Shown piece by piece: positions 11,765 through 23,324 of a stretch of 64,000 nt of DNA; position 1 is the stretch's first letter, and each line of letters opens with the position of its first letter. Location of the stretch: assembly GCA_003586115.2 (NCBI GenBank), contig QVOM02000049.1, positions 21,505,765-21,569,764 on the forward strand, read 5' to 3'. Made by a program: the position numbers and the translations under genes. The DNA is from Salvator merianae. Taxonomy: Eukaryota; Chordata; Lepidosauria; Squamata; Teiidae. A model generated the notes under the pieces. The model was not told the origin of the DNA. It ran no database searches and worked only from the letters and a program-made list of their open reading frames with translations.

Positions 11765-12300
11765 TTATGAAGAGCGGATCAAACTATTTTGGTCATGATA
11801 TTGTGCGTGTATGCATGCATGGAGGACAGAGTCAAAAGCTTTTCCGATGTCGAGAGACATCAGAGCTAAAGGACGTTTTGTGGATTTGGCAAGGTATATA
11901 GTATGTAATATAGTCCTTGTAAGGTCAAGCATCAGCCTTTCCTTCATAAATCCTTCTTGATCTTGATGGATACGGAAAGAGCTGAAAGAAAAGATCCTAG
12001 CTGCAATTATTGCAGTAAGTAGTTTGAAGTCTTGGTTAATTAAGGCAGTGGGATGGTAGGATGCTGGGTTCGATGGATCTTTCTTTGGTTTGAGTAGAGG
12101 AATTAATGTTGGTTCCTTCCACAACTATGAGATGTTGCCTGTTTGGAGTACGTGGTTAAATATTTTTTCTTGTTGTGGGACTAAAGAAGCTTTATATGTT
12201 TTGTAAAAAATTGCAGAGACTATCAGGTCCTGGTGCTTTATTTGATTTTAGTTTGTTAATTTACTAGACTATCTCTGTCTGAGTTATTGGTTCTTTCAGG
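11765..12300 (-). pseudogene. L1 reverse transcriptase fragment
   Basis: The minus-strand frame 12124-11765 reads as the first part of L1 reverse transcriptase: the W-K-E-x-T-(L/I)-I-P motif, KPKKDPSNPASYHPTALINQ, HQDQEGFMKERLMLDLTR and the first catalytic-Asp region LALMSLDIGKAFDSV. A broken upstream part (12300-12125) shows the A-P/H-x-D-L and F-Y-K-T-Y-K segments. The palm domain with the (F/Y)ADD box is absent, so it is truncated on both sides. Sequence style is of vertebrate L1, as found in fish and lizards. Confidence 0.75.
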
Positions 12301-13339
12301 ATCTGCCTGTTTGTACCAACCAACATTACAGAGGTTATTAGATTATTTATTATATGCAGGAACAATTTGCATGACATGCCAAGGGAAGACTCTGGACACC
12401 TAACTTTATAGTAATAGCATAAAACCATATGAGACATATTAATTAGCCACCATGTGGCTGCTCTAAAATTGTAAGGAGAAAATAAGAAAGAAAATTTAAT
12501 AATTTGGAAAAATATGGCTATCTTACATTTCTTATGCAACAAATCATTTGCACCTTAAAGTACTGTCTGTATAAATCTAATTCAAGAGAAACATCTCTAT
12601 TCTTCTCCTTGGTTGTAACCACTGATTTGTGATTCTTGGAATGTATAACTGTTTAATTCTCTTTGTATTTATTTGTATTTATTATTGTTTGTCAATATCT
12701 GTGAAATTCAATAAAGTTACTGTTTTAATTTTTTTTTTAAAGCCCAAGTTATTCAGGGCTTTACACAGTACATCTTATATCAAAACATTAACGTGTAGCA
12801 TACAGTTCATGTATAATCAGTGTAATAAGATTCTGAGCAGGTATTCTATTCTACACTTAAAATATATTATACTAACCTTGCTGTGGAGAGACCATCCCTT
12901 TCAAGGGATTGCAATAGCTGATTTAACAAACAGAGAGAATAATAGGAACACTTCACTGCCACCACCTGGGTCTCTAGCAACACAGCTTAATCTAGGCATT
13001 TCTCTGGTCTTTCAGAAGGAACATTACTCAATCAATAACAAGCTGCTTTGTTAATTTCTGAACGTGAGGAAGACCCATCATCAATGCGTAGTAACTCTAC
13101 AGCTCTCCTCTCAGTAGGTCCATTATTCTCCCAAAGGACACACATAGGTACCACAACTACAAAAGTTCAAGGACAGCTGAGATAGGAAAAAAAGACCTGG
13201 TTATAAGACAAAATCACACCTACGCTCTGCTTGCACATTTCATTCTCTATAATCTCTTGATTAACTGGGTCAAACTTAACAAGGAACCACCAGCATGTAC
13301 ATACACTATAAAAACTCCAATACAAACAATAAGAAGCTG
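12301..13339. other. Intron sequence, possible LINE tail near 12.65 kb
   Basis: Around 12620-12735 a T-rich block ends ATTCAATAAAGTTACTG followed by a T run; it resembles a retroelement or polyadenylated 3' end but is not assignable. The remainder has no recognised feature. Confidence 0.35.
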
Positions 13340-13530
13340 GAGTGGCTGTAGTTCAGTGGTAGAGCAAACAGCCTGGAAAGCAGAGATTGATGGTTCAATC
13401 CCCAGCATCTCCCCAAAAGTAGGCAATGGCAAACCATTTCTGTATCTCTGCTAAGAAAACTGTATGGAGCTGCCCAGGAAGTCAATCAGGATTCAGCCAC
13501 AACTCTGTAGTGCCTACTCAACTCAATCTG
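13340..13530 (+). repeat. Sauria-type tRNA-headed SINE
   Basis: Clear tRNA-like head: box A region TGGCTGTAGTTCAGTGGTAG and box B GGTTCAATCCCC. The linker GGCAATGGCAAACCATTTCTG is followed by the BovB-related tail region CAGGATTCAGCCACAACTC. It is better preserved than the 4.2-kb copy. The same layout (tRNA head, GGCAA-x-C-C-A-x-T linker, BovB tail) is known from squamate Sauria SINEs and bovine Bov-tA. Confidence 0.78.
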
Positions 13531-13659
13531 GCTTAAAAGACTCAAGCAGCAGAATATTTATGCAAATTTACCTAGGATGCAGCAACAATCAACACAACAA
13601 AACTTACTCTACAGGCTTGGCCATGTGAAAGAGGATACCTAGACAATTTTTTCTTGCTT

Positions 13660-13890
13660 CTTGCTTGCAAACATTTTTCTATTCACCCCTTAGGTGCCTA
13701 TTAAATGCACTCACTCAAGCCTTACTTCTGAGAATGCCTATTGCTCCTTATTCAGCCACAGTTTCTAAACTGTGTTTTTATTTATTGATTTATATATGTT
13801 TAATTGTTTTTATCCTTGTTTTTAAAATGCATATTGAACCACTCTGAGGTAGCTTTTAAAAAATACATAGTAGTATATAAATATTGTTTT
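13660..13890 (+). mobile_element. LINE 3' end (L2/CR1-like tail)
   Basis: CTTGTTTTTAAAATGC...TTGAACCACTCTGAGGTAGCTT...AGTATATAAATATTG is the degenerate 'ccgcctgag...ggtataaata' terminus seen in other LINE tails in this window. No coding part is retained. Confidence 0.45.
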
Positions 13891-14539
13891 AAAATATAAA
13901 CAAATGAATTTTGACTTGAGTATTATATACTGAAGACTTCTCTGTGTATAAACAACTTTCTATATTTCAATACAACTATTTCCAAAGTCCCTAATTTCAC
14001 TATTGGTTTCTATTATGTGCAGTAAAGTTCAGTGTCCACTACTGGGCAGTGAGAAGACTACATCACACTCTAGCACAATAGAAAAAGTTGGATATAAAAT
14101 CATTTAACCAAAAAGTGCAATGAGGTTATAAAACTGAAGGTTCCTGCAAGTGTGAATGACACAAGGTTTGCACTCTCCTGTCTCCATCTATTCTTCTTTT
14201 CAAATGTAAGTGGAATCAAAGAAAGTTTTCTCAATAAATCAAAGAAAGGTTTCTTGCTAAAATACCCTTCAGTAGAGTCACTGTCTATAGGAACACAAAG
14301 GATGAGAGGCACTATACAGATTCTATAAGGCATTAAATAGTATAATACATTTCTTACTCACAACAAAGGCCAGCTTCAGACATGGGGTGAATATTGCAGC
14401 AGCAAGCAATACTCTGGAGAAAAGCCCCTCTGGAACTATCGCTTGTTTCCTAGACAGTGTGGCTCCCACTCTGTCTGTGCATGTTTTTGTGGCATCTGGG
14501 TATTCCACAGGTGCAAAATGGCTACACATACCCAAAAGA
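13891..14539. other. Unassigned intron sequence
   Basis: No clear element. The part from about 14340 keeps an open frame into the CR1-like copy that follows, but I cannot match it. Confidence 0.35.
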
Positions 14540-16650
14540 AGGATGGGGACTGCCAAGTCCAAGAGGACACCAGTGTGTGTTACAAATGCAGCATGGGAAG
14601 ACATTAAAAGCAAGGAAAGATCATTCAGAAAATGGAAGGCTTGTCCTAATGAAGACAACAGGAAAGAACATAAACTCTGTCAGAGGAAATGCAAGGCAGC
14701 CATCAGGAATGCTAAGAAGAATTTTGAGGAGCACATTGCTAAGAACATCAAGAAAAATAACAAGAATTTCTTTAAGTATATCAGCAGTAGGAATCTAACC
14801 AGAAAAGCAGTTGGACCATTAGATGATAATGGACAGACATGGATAATTATAGAGGACACGGATATTGTGGAAAGGATAAATGAATTATTTGCCTCTATTT
14901 TCACTGAAGAAAATAGAGGGCATATGCTAGCAGCTAGATAAACCTTTTCAGGGAGGGAGTCAGAAGAATTAAACTGGATAGAGGTAACCAAGGAGGAGGT
15001 CCTTGCATGTCTTAATAAACTAAATGCTAACAGATCACCAGGACCAGTTGGCATTCATCCAAGAGTTTTTAAAGAACTCAAATGTGAAATTGCTGAGCTT
15101 CTAACAAAACTATATAATCTTTACCTAAAATCAGGCTCTGTGCCTGAAGACTAGAGAATAGCAAATGTAACACCAATCTTCAAAAATGGATCCAGGGGAG
15201 ATCCAGGACATTACAGACCAGTCAGCTTAACATCAGTTCTAGGCAAAGTGATAGAAACCATCATTGGAGATAAAATTACTATACACATAGAGGACCAAGC
15301 ATTGCTGGAAAAAAATAGCACAGCTTCTGCAAAGGTAAATCAAGCCTTACAAACTTGTTAGAATTCTCTGAGAGTGATAGTAAACACATGGATAAAGGTG
15401 ACCCAACTGACATTGCCTATCTGGACTTTCAGAAGGATTTTGACAAAGTCCCCCATCAAAGGCTCCTGAATAAACTCAGCCGTCATGGAATACGAGGACA
15501 GGTCCTGTCCTGGGTTGGTAACTGCCTAAAGGACAGAAAACAGAGAGTAGGAATAAGTGGCCAGTTCTCAGAGTGGAAAGAAGTGAGAAGCGGGGTCCTG
15601 CAAGGTTCAGTATTAGGACCTCTACTTTTTAATTTATTCATAAATGATCTAGAAATAGGGGTAAGTAGTGAGTTAGCAAAGTTAGCTGATGACAATAAAC
15701 TGTTCAGGGTAGTAAAAACTGAAAGTGATTGTAAAGAGCTCCAGAGCGATCTCTTGACACTGGGTGAGTGGGTGACAAAGTGACAAATGCACTTCAATCT
15801 TAACAAGTGCAAAATGATGTACATTGAGGCAAAGAACCTCAATTACACCTATAAATTGATGGGGACCAAGTTTTCTGTGACAGACCAGGAAAAGGATCTT
15901 GGGGTTCTGGTTGACAGCTCAATGAATGTGTCAATCCAATGTTCAGCAGCAATGAAAAAAGCAAATTCAATGCTAGGGCTAATTAGGAAGGGAAAGAAAA
16001 CAAGTTGGTAAGTGTCATTGTGACTCTATGGTGAGACTACACTTGGAATATTGTGTACAATTCTGGTCACCTCACCCCAGGAAGGATATTGTGGAACTGG
16101 AAAAAGTGCAGAAACGGGCAACCAGAATATTCAAGGAGCTGAACACCTTCTTTACGAAATCAGGCTGCAACATCTTGGCCTCTACAGCCTTAAAAGCAGT
16201 GTTTAAGAAGGGACCTGATTGAAGTATGTAATATCATGCATGGTATGGAAAAGGTGGATCTCTGTCGCACAAGACTAGGACAAGGGAACATTCTATGAAG
16301 CTGATGGATAGGAGCGTTAGGATCAAGAAGGGGGATTATTTTTTCACCCAGAGGGTCATCAGTCTATGAAATTTATTATCAGAAGAGATGGTGACAGCAG
16401 TTAGCCTGAACAGATTTAAGAATGGATTTGACAGATTCAATGGCTACTAGAATGGACGCCTAGGTACTGTCTCCAAGTGGAGAGACAGGCAGGATGCCTC
16501 CAAAGGTCATTTGCAGGGAGTTGAGAGCAGGTGAAGGTTTTGCCTTTTCATGCATAAGAATGCCCAGAAACAGTTGGCGGGCAACTGCGTGAGATAGGAT
16601 GCTGGACTAGATGGGCTGTGGCCTTCTTTAGAAATGTACTTAAAAGGCAC
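14540..16650 (+). mobile_element. CR1-like LINE, reverse transcriptase region and 3' UTR (decayed)
   Basis: About 2.1 kb of a non-LTR retrotransposon. In order: the pre-RT linker (KAAIRNAKKNFEEHIAKN, KKNNKNFFKYI); the RT start (SPGPVGIHPRVFKEL, then GHYRPVSLTSVLGKVIE); the first Asp block IAYLDFQKDFDKVPHQRLL; GVLQGSVLGPLLFNLFINDL; the catalytic box as LADDNKL, with Leu in the usual Phe/Tyr position; the QMHFNLNKCKMMYI and DLGVLVDSSM motifs; RPHLEYCVQFWSPH (first residue changed); VELEKVQKRATR. The 3' UTR ends ATGCTGGACTAGATGGGCTG. Stops (e.g. near 14938, 15151, 15360, 15781) and frame changes inactivate it, and the 5' endonuclease part is missing. The clade is CR1/L2/L3-like; exact family needs alignment. 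Confidence 0.85.
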
Positions 16651-18354
16651 AGTAGACTTCATATAGTAATGCAGAGCATGGAGAGAGAGACTAGAGTTTC
16701 ATTCTTCTACCAAAATGAAATCAGTTTTAAGAAGTATTTTGTTTGCAAACAAAAAACCTGACAGTTAAGGAGTTAAGCAGAAGGAAACTGCTTTAGCAAA
16801 GAGGCAGGGATTTCCTACCCATTGGCCAATCAGTGAGCAGCACCCTTGCAGTCATGGTAGGTTGCCTGTTGAAGTGAATAGGCTGCATTTCAGATAAGTT
16901 TTGAGTCATATATTCCAATAAATGTAGTGGAAAGGCTTTTTTTTTTGCATGTGCCTAGGATTTATTCACTCATTTTATTCAGGCCATTACAAAAATCTCT
17001 AGCATAATCTCTAGCATATCCTACATTAGAGAATGGATTTCAATGGATTTATGTTGTGGTGGGGAAAGGGAATCTGAGTCAAAAAGTGACAACTAGAAAA
17101 TATTCTCCAATGTTTTTCACTCTGATTATATGCAAACATACATAAATACCAATTTTTGAGATTTTATTTTTTCTAATCTTACACTTTAGGTACCCTCCAA
17201 TTGCAACCATTCAGCCTACCTCCTCAAGCTTATACAGATAATAGTCAGGTCTTACACCATCAGCTGTTATTATATTCTGTGCTTAAATTGATAATGTGTG
17301 CATGCTCTTGCACACTCCTGCACACACACCTGTGCATCTGTTCTTTAAGGAAGAAGATTCTATTTGTTCTCTGCTGTACATAAACAACATCTTCAAGAGG
17401 TATTTTGCAAGTTCACAAACATTCAAAGCATGTGCTATATACCAATAAGCTTGTTGCCTTCTTTTCCAGCTTGAAAAAAGATGAAAAAAGATACAGCTCT
17501 AAAGCTGATTATCCTACCCTAGAAGTGGCATGGCAAGAGAAAATTACCTGGGAATAGGTATACCATCTATGACAACAAGATGGTCAGAGCCCAAGCCTAC
17601 CTCAAACCCTTGGCAAGGTGCCTACTATGAACTATGGGGTACCTCTCCTCTTCCCATCCGTCAGGCAGGCAAGGGATGTTCTCATGCCAACCTGCTGGAG
17701 TTAGGCCAGAGTCACCTCATGATTTCAAATCCAAGAATTTCACACACACACACACACACAAAAAATAAAGCTTTCTGTGAAAATTTGGTTCTTGAATAGT
17801 GCTCTCAGTGCACCCTTCCTCAAAAGCACCCTTACTCTTTCAAGCCAGCTCTGCTAGTCAAAGAATTCCACAGGATAAATTATGGACTGAATGAATAAAC
17901 ATGGCAAAGAGAAGAAAGGCATGTCAGTTCCATATGTTTTGATGAGAGAGCACCTGCCTTTAACCCTAGTCTCAACAGCCAAATACTGAAATTACATTGT
18001 CAGAAACTAAAGTGAAGCTTGGTGGCTCAAAGCTCTTCTTGTCAGCTTCACTTGATACACTGGCTGTAAGCTGACCGCATGGAAACAGATGGCCAGAACT
18101 ACCCTAACTTTTACAGAAAGTTCACCTGATATAGAACAGGGACTGGCCAGTTTGATCATGTTATGCCTTTGCTTTGTTGGCTGAACAGGCTCCGAATTCA
18201 ATTCCAGGCCCTATTTCAAGTCACAGTTCAAGTGCTAAAGCAGGGGTGCTCAACAGTGCCGCCCTAACTCCCATCAACCTCCAACTAGTCTATCCAAAAG
18301 CAAGGAATGATGGGAGTTGTGGCTCAGAAATCCCCACAGGGTTACATTTGAGCC
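16651..18354. other. Intron sequence with a CA microsatellite
   Basis: Contains a (CA)n run at about 17740-17760 and a T run near 16937. A block near 18240-18330 (GCAGGGGTGCTCAACAGTG... to GGGAGTTGTGGCTCAG) looks like a short DNA-transposon-like repeat of the CAGGGGTG type but its far end was not defined. No exon recognised. Confidence 0.4.
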
Positions 18355-18560
18355 CCCTGCTGTAAATGCCTAGGTGGTTTGGGACCAGGTTATGCAAAAT
18401 CACATTCTCCTAAACACAACTACCTCCACAGGCCAACTAGAACCATGAAGTGAATTCTGACCGTCCTTCATTAACAGGAAAAGTGACTTGTTTATAATGA
18501 CACACGACTTTTGAAACAGCCTTCCCAGGCACTCTGGCCTTTTCAGTTCCAGGCAGTAAT
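18355..18560 (+). mobile_element. L2-like LINE C-terminal fragment
   Basis: GGTTTGGGACCAGGTTATGC encodes GLGPGYA, the conserved G-L-G-P-x-Y segment near the C-terminus of L2-like proteins, followed by degenerate P-K-H-N-Y-L-H-R-P and A-F-P-G-T-L-x-F pieces. Low length and heavy decay limit certainty. Confidence 0.4.
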
Positions 18561-19033
18561 GGCTCCTGCAAATGAAGGCAGGTGGAAGCTCCCCCCACAC
18601 ACTCTGTCCCAGAACATGAGCTTCATCTGAAGCCTCCAACACATTGGCAAATTTTCCCCTGATCAACTCAAAATCAAAGGAAGATTTGCCAGCTCCATGC
18701 AGTCTCCAAATGAATCCCATGAAGGATAAGAAGAGGAAGAAGTGCTGCCTGCATGTGCCCACGCCAGCCATCACTGGTTCATTCCCCAGTAGCTCCAAAA
18801 CCATGGACAGTTGCTACCAGTCAATGCAGGTGACAGGACCAACCCTGATGGGCCAATTATCTAATCTGAAGCACAAAGACATTTCTTAGCTTTCCTGAAA
18901 TTCTCAGTTTTTATATCTGTTTTCACTTTAGAGGTGCATGAGCTTTGCTGTCATTTGTCTGTTACTTTCTGCTGCATTTGAATGTTGTGGTTTCAAGTTA
19001 TTGGTTTTATGCATCAAGTTGCTAGTCATCAAG
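18561..19033. other. Unassigned intron sequence
   Basis: A 134-codon minus-strand frame spans much of 18400-18804, but it overlaps the LINE fragment, lacks splice context and resembles no protein I know. Treated as chance. Confidence 0.4.
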
Positions 19034-19039
19034 TTAAGA

Positions 19040-19331
19040 AGAAGAAGGAGAACTTGGTTTTTATATCCCACTTTTCTCGGCCGAAGCTGACTCAAAGCGG
19101 CTTACAAGGTTATTTTTCGCCCGAAGGCTTACATCTATCTATCTTCCACATCACACAATGTGATGCTCCCTATTTATCTACTTGCAATTACTTGCTTGCG
19201 AACAGCTAGGTTGGCTGGAGCTAGAGACCAGTAGAGGGCGCTCATCCCCTCTACACGGCAGGCAGGGGCCTTGAACTCTGATCCTCCTATTGAAAGATCA
19301 GCGCCTTAGCCTTCTGCGCCACCGTGCCTCC
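19040..19331 (-). repeat. tRNA-headed SINE, well preserved, minus strand
   Basis: Read on the minus strand it starts GGAGGCACGGTGGCGCAGAA: the TGGCGCAGAAGG segment is an excellent box A. A box B-like GAGTTCAAGGCC follows about 45 bases later. The body then runs to CCTTGTAAGCCGCTTTGAGT, and the tail is (CTT)n. TTAAGA direct repeats at 19034-19039 and 19332-19337 look like the target duplication. A second copy at 37.74-38.05 kb is over 90 percent identical by eye, so the family was active fairly recently. Confidence 0.82.
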
Positions 19332-19337
19332 TTAAGA

Positions 19338-19926
19338 CAACAGCATTTAAATGCCTTGGACACTATATATTTTTTCCATTTTGTGTGTGTCTTTCGGACT
19401 GTAAGTCTGAGGGCAGAGACTGACTCACTACTAACCTTGGTAATATGCTGTGGGAACTTCCTTCACCTGACAAGAGGAGCAGAAATGTTATACAATATGA
19501 ATAAATGGGAACACTGCTGAGACTCTTCCTTTAAAAGCCAACTTCAGGCTTAAACCGTCCTGGTATTATCTGCAGCACATTAACAGTCTTGCTAAAGTTG
19601 AGCAGCTCTGCATTTTGTGCAAGAACAGTTACACTTCTGTGGTACAATATAATCTGGGTGTGATTCAACGCCCCCCCAAAAAATCACGTTTCCTCCCACT
19701 ACACAGTACATAATTGGGCATGAGGTGTTAGTGTCTGATTTACCAATTAACATTACCAAGTAACCTCACAGCACAGCATGCAATGTCTGTTTTCTGTCAG
19801 CGCTGCTAGTGCTGATCTGTGGGTGTACATGAGGGTGTGCTGCACACAACACGCTGGACCGTGAAACTGATTGGGCTGGAAGTCTTTTCTAATAGAGACG
19901 TCAATGAAGCAAAAGTGTTTTCATAC
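19338..19926. other. Intron sequence adjoining a FARS2 exon
   Basis: No separate feature seen. The last bases on this side form the donor region of the FARS2 exon at 19927-20058. Confidence 0.4.
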
Positions 19927-20058
19927 CCGAGTTAACTAGCCGCTGCTCCATGACCCCGCAACCCAAGACCTCCATCCATTCTCCTTCGTAGTGGATCTCC
20001 ATCTCAAAGGAGGGGTGAGTAAACGGGAAGTAGCAGTCCACCCATCTAATCTTGAGTC
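19927..20058 (-). CDS. FARS2: FARS2, third coding exon (exon 4 by human numbering)
   Basis: Encodes residues 258-301 of mitochondrial phenylalanyl-tRNA synthetase, which charges mitochondrial tRNA-Phe with phenylalanine in the matrix. The frame reads [19 protein letters not shown], then [20 protein letters not shown], part of the class II catalytic domain near identical to vertebrate FARS2: the FPFTHPSFE block helps form the amino-acid pocket and the E-V-L-G-C-G strand follows. Splice sites: acceptor ...TTCCAAAAAATGGCACAG before GACTCAAG, donor TCGG then GTATGA. The length of 132 bp enters and leaves in phase 1, matching the exon at 29314-29473, which ends one base into a codon. The first residue is Gly (built across the junction), where I recall Glu in human. 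The next exon, with the GxGLER motif 3, was not found to the left. Confidence 0.96.
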
Positions 20059-21180
20059 CTGTGCCATTTTTTGGAACAGAGAAATAAACAGAAAGCGTAG
20101 CGTGATTAAAGGGTTTATGTTTGCCACCCTTCGTGAAACTTGCATATCAGTTAATGACATCAATTACTGCAATCCACGGAAAACAAATAGAAAACAAACT
20201 AATTTACAAGTGTGTGTGTGTGTGTGTGTCAATAAATCTTGGAAATTGTAGAGGGGCATGTGATGGAGGTGGAGGAGGGAAGCAGCCATGTCTTCTGTAA
20301 TATGAAAAGCACTTTATGCAATTCAGACATCCTTTAAAACCAAATCAATCACTTGTCAGACTCCAGCAACCACCTGGCATAGTAAGAAAATGAGCCCAAG
20401 ATCTTGGGGAAAGCAGGTAATTTTGTTGTGCTCAGTAACTGGAAATGAGTAACAGCTCCCCAGAGATACAACTAAACCCTTTATTATTTTATTACAGTTC
20501 TATTTTAATTTTTTTTTAAAGAAAAACCATTACCTTAACGACCTCATTTAGAAAATAAATCTTCATACTTTTTGAGTATTTTTGGCACTACGGTTGGAAC
20601 CCACTTTAAATACAAAACTATTCTCTCCTGATTTGTGCCTGTGTAATGAATATTTTATAGAGCTGTATAATGAATAAAACCAAATATATAAGGCGCTGAT
20701 AAATTTCTAATATATACGCGACAAGCTCTATTAAGCAAATGGCAAGTGGAAGCTTACGTGTGCGAGAGTGTAGGCACACACGTAAGTAGTATTAGTAAAC
20801 TGTCAGACAAATAGAACAAAGTTATGACACTTCTGCCACAAGTGAAGTCGAAGTGCATTTGTTTCACAGCTTTATCCAGATGCTGTCCTCTGGAAAAGTA
20901 AGGGGTAAAGAATAAGTGTGACAGATTACAAGTATACAGGTACAGTAACAGGCAAGAGAACCTGGAAGACATGGATGTTCAGAGCTGCATAAGGACAGCG
21001 AAAAAAATCACAGGTGATAGTGCAACACATGTGCCACACGGAAATTTAGGTTCACTCCTTTGCATCACCAGATAGGGCAGGGAGTCCATGCCAGAACAAA
21101 ATCCACTCCTGCCAATCTGTGTTAGATAACAAAGCTAGGCATCCTAATGATTATATTCAGTATAGACTAGGGACTTATTC
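20059..21180. other. FARS2 intron sequence with a TG microsatellite
   Basis: Contains (TG)n at about 20208-20229 and a short imperfect inverted repeat around CTTACGTGTGCGAGAG...ACACGTAAG (20753-20785). No other exon or repeat defined. Confidence 0.45.
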
Positions 21181-21300
21181 ACTCATTCAGTGCATTTTTA
21201 TCCAGCCCTTAAAGTCTGAAAATGTTCTCAAGGTGGCTTATAATACATAATGCTAGACAACTCCTTGCCCTCAAGATTATAATAAAAAAAAGACATGACA
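21181..21300 (-). mobile_element. Possible LINE tail, minus strand
   Basis: The block ATTTTTATCCAGCCCTTAAAG...CTCAAGGTGGCTTATAAT is the reverse of the 'gccaccttgag...ggataaaaat' type LINE terminus. Short and decayed. Confidence 0.35.
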
Positions 21301-21309
21301 CCAGAATAA

Positions 21310-21755
21310 AAGGGGATTGGGAAGGAAAGAAGGACTGGAACGGCTGAGAGGAATCAGATATTGTTCCGGGGGAGATTTCAACAACGGGGACAACCCAGTG
21401 TACAGCAGCAGTGAAGTATTTTTTCACCCAGAGAGTCATAAGTTTATGGAATTTACCACCAGATATGGTTCTGACAGCAGCTGGCCTGGATGGCTTTAAG
21501 AAAGGGTTGGATTGATTCATGGACAAAAGGTGTATCAATGGCTACTTGAATGGATACCCAGGCAACACCTCCAGGTTGGAGAGGCAAGCAGGATGTCTTT
21601 AAAAGACATGTGCAGGGAGTCGAGAGCAGGTCAAAGTTTTGCCTTTGTCTACTGCTTGAGAATGTCCAGAAGCAATTGGTGGGCCACCGTGTGAGATAGG
21701 ATGGTAGACTAAATCGGCTGTGGCATGATCCAGCAGGGATCCTCTTATGTTCTTC
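21310..21755 (+). mobile_element. CR1-like LINE 3' end, first unit of a dimeric tail
   Basis: The start encodes the C-terminal YFFTQR(V)-type segment as TTTTTCACCCAGAGAGTCAT, then MEFTT and G-F-K-K-G-L-D-like remains. The 3' UTR follows (GGATACCCAGGCAAC... GAGAGGCAAGCAGGATG...CAGAAGCAATTGGTGGGCC) and ends CTCTTATGTTCTT. It is directly followed by a second copy of the last about 170 bases (21763-21932). Compare the copy at 16.3-16.65 kb. Confidence 0.72.
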
Positions 21756-21762
21756 TGTTCAT

Positions 21763-21932
21763 AGGCAGGATGCCTCTAAAGGCCATCTGCAGGTAATAAA
21801 GAACAGGCGAAGGTTTTGCCCTTGTCTTCTGCTTGAGAATGTCCAGAAGCAATTGGTGGGCCACTGTGTGAGACAGGAGGCTGGACTAGATGGGCTATGA
21901 CCTGACCCAGCAGTGTTCCTCTCATGTTCTCA
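21763..21932 (+). mobile_element. CR1-like 3' UTR, second unit of a dimeric tail
   Basis: Starts at GGCAGGATGCCTCTAAAGGC, repeats the UTR through CTGGACTAGATGGGCTATGA and ends CTCTCATGTTCT. The junction with the first unit, TGTTCTTCTGTTCATAGGC, also occurs at the minus-strand pair near 61.22-61.25 kb, so the duplicated tail belonged to the source element and did not arise here. Confidence 0.7.
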
Positions 21933-23120
21933 GCTAGTAGCAGGGCAATGATAAAAACGTGTTTATTTTTATACCCCACTTTTTCCTCCCAAGCAATGCC
22001 TGGAGAAGCCAACAGCAATCCAATACCTACTAGATAAGGTACTTCCAGAGAGGACAGAAGTAGCCCTAGAAATATTGCTGGACTTCTGCTCCCACCAGTC
22101 CCAGCCAAAATGGCCATTTGTCACAAGGGATAGCATGTATGAATTAGGCAGCAACAATTCAGCAATATCAAGCATCACACAGGCATCAAGAGAGAACACA
22201 TAATTATCTGATTGCAATTAATGGAGGAGATATCAGCAAGTCATGGATCAAGACTGTGGGCAGGAGAAGCAAACAACAACCCAGCAAGCCAGTTTGCATG
22301 GCATGCATATCTGAGAAAGAACTACAACTTTGAGATATACCAACAGCTGACTTGAATGCTCTGCAAAGCAGGCAAAACAGCCCCACTCTTTTATACCTAA
22401 CAAATTTGGCTTTAGAGCTGGGGACGCTGGGAGGGGAGGAGGCCTGGGAAAGACCACAATTACTGTGTGCTGCATGATGACTGCTTGCCTGCCGTCCTGC
22501 CCTCTCCCAGCTACAAAAATAGGCCATGAAAGGAAGCAAAGAACTGGAGAGCTGACATTTTCATAAGCTGACTTAAACCAGGTCTGCTAGGTGGTTTAAC
22601 TAACAGAACTTAGCCCTCATGCAAAGCATTTGACCCAGCTGTTTGCCCATCTCTACTAAAAGTGCTGTACAACAGCCTTTCCAAACAAGATGTCCTCCCA
22701 ATGTTCTTGACTTAACTCCAGTCTGGATCAGCAAGCACCTTCAAAGCTCATGGATGCTATATTTTGTAACCTAAAATATGTTGAGGACACTAAGCCCAGA
22801 AAGGCTGCTTTAGAGTATATTTTTATGCTGTTTCACTCAGTATTGATTATCTTTCAAACGTTTTGAATGGATCATTTGCAGAATTTGGGAGCTAACTATA
22901 ATGAAGAACCCAGCATTGGGTGGACATAGTTCAGCAATGATCACCTTGACCTCAGTTTTCATCTTAACTCATCTACCTTACTGGATTGCAGCAATGATTA
23001 CTGAGTGTATGTAAGAGAAGCAGGGAGTCCATCTGGGTATAACATAGCCTTTGTTTGCTGCAGAAACTTATAAAGAGAAGATGGCTAACACCACCATGTT
23101 AGTCTCCTTACAAACTTCTA
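21933..23120. other. Intron sequence with possible minor repeats
   Basis: Starts with GTTTATTTTTATACCCCAC, resembling the 3' region of the 19.0-kb SINE family or a LINE tail, but similarity fades at once. No exon recognised. Confidence 0.35.
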
Positions 23121-23324
23121 GGTCCTTTCTGCACTGAACCTTATTCTGGATTACATCCTGAAACAGTGACCTGCCATCTGCATGCTAGTGCAGACTATGG
23201 CAAGTCTCATAATCTACACTAGCATGCAGGGCATTGGACCTGTCATAGTCTGCACTAGCATGTGGATGGCAGGTCCCTATTCCAGGATATCATCCAGAAT
23301 AAGGCCCAGTGCAGAAAGTGCTCC
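23121..23324. mobile_element. MITE, TTTCTGCACTG family (copy 1)
   Basis: The left end GGTCCTTTCTGCAC pairs with right end GTGCAGAAAG...CTCC, and inner blocks such as CTTATTCTGGAT pair with ATCCAGAATAAG. The interior holds a longer inverted repeat built on CTGCCATCTGCATGCTAGTG and its complement, so most of the 204 bp can fold on itself. Two relatives lie at 50.0 and 59.1 kb; those copies show 3-bp TAT and TTA duplications, as in Harbinger elements. Target duplication here is unclear. No coding capacity. Confidence 0.7.

Noticed and set aside
14323..15842. Minus-strand frames of 111-124 codons across 14.3-15.8 kb
   Set aside because: They are antisense shadows of the plus-strand CR1-like reverse transcriptase remnant.
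18400..18804. 134-codon minus-strand frame as a gene
   Set aside because: It overlaps a LINE fragment on the other strand, shows no motif and has no splice context.
1..19900. Next FARS2 exon (motif 3, GxGLER region) left of 19.9 kb
   Set aside because: I looked for its expected minus-strand signature and did not see it; in human this intron is very long, so it probably lies outside the window.
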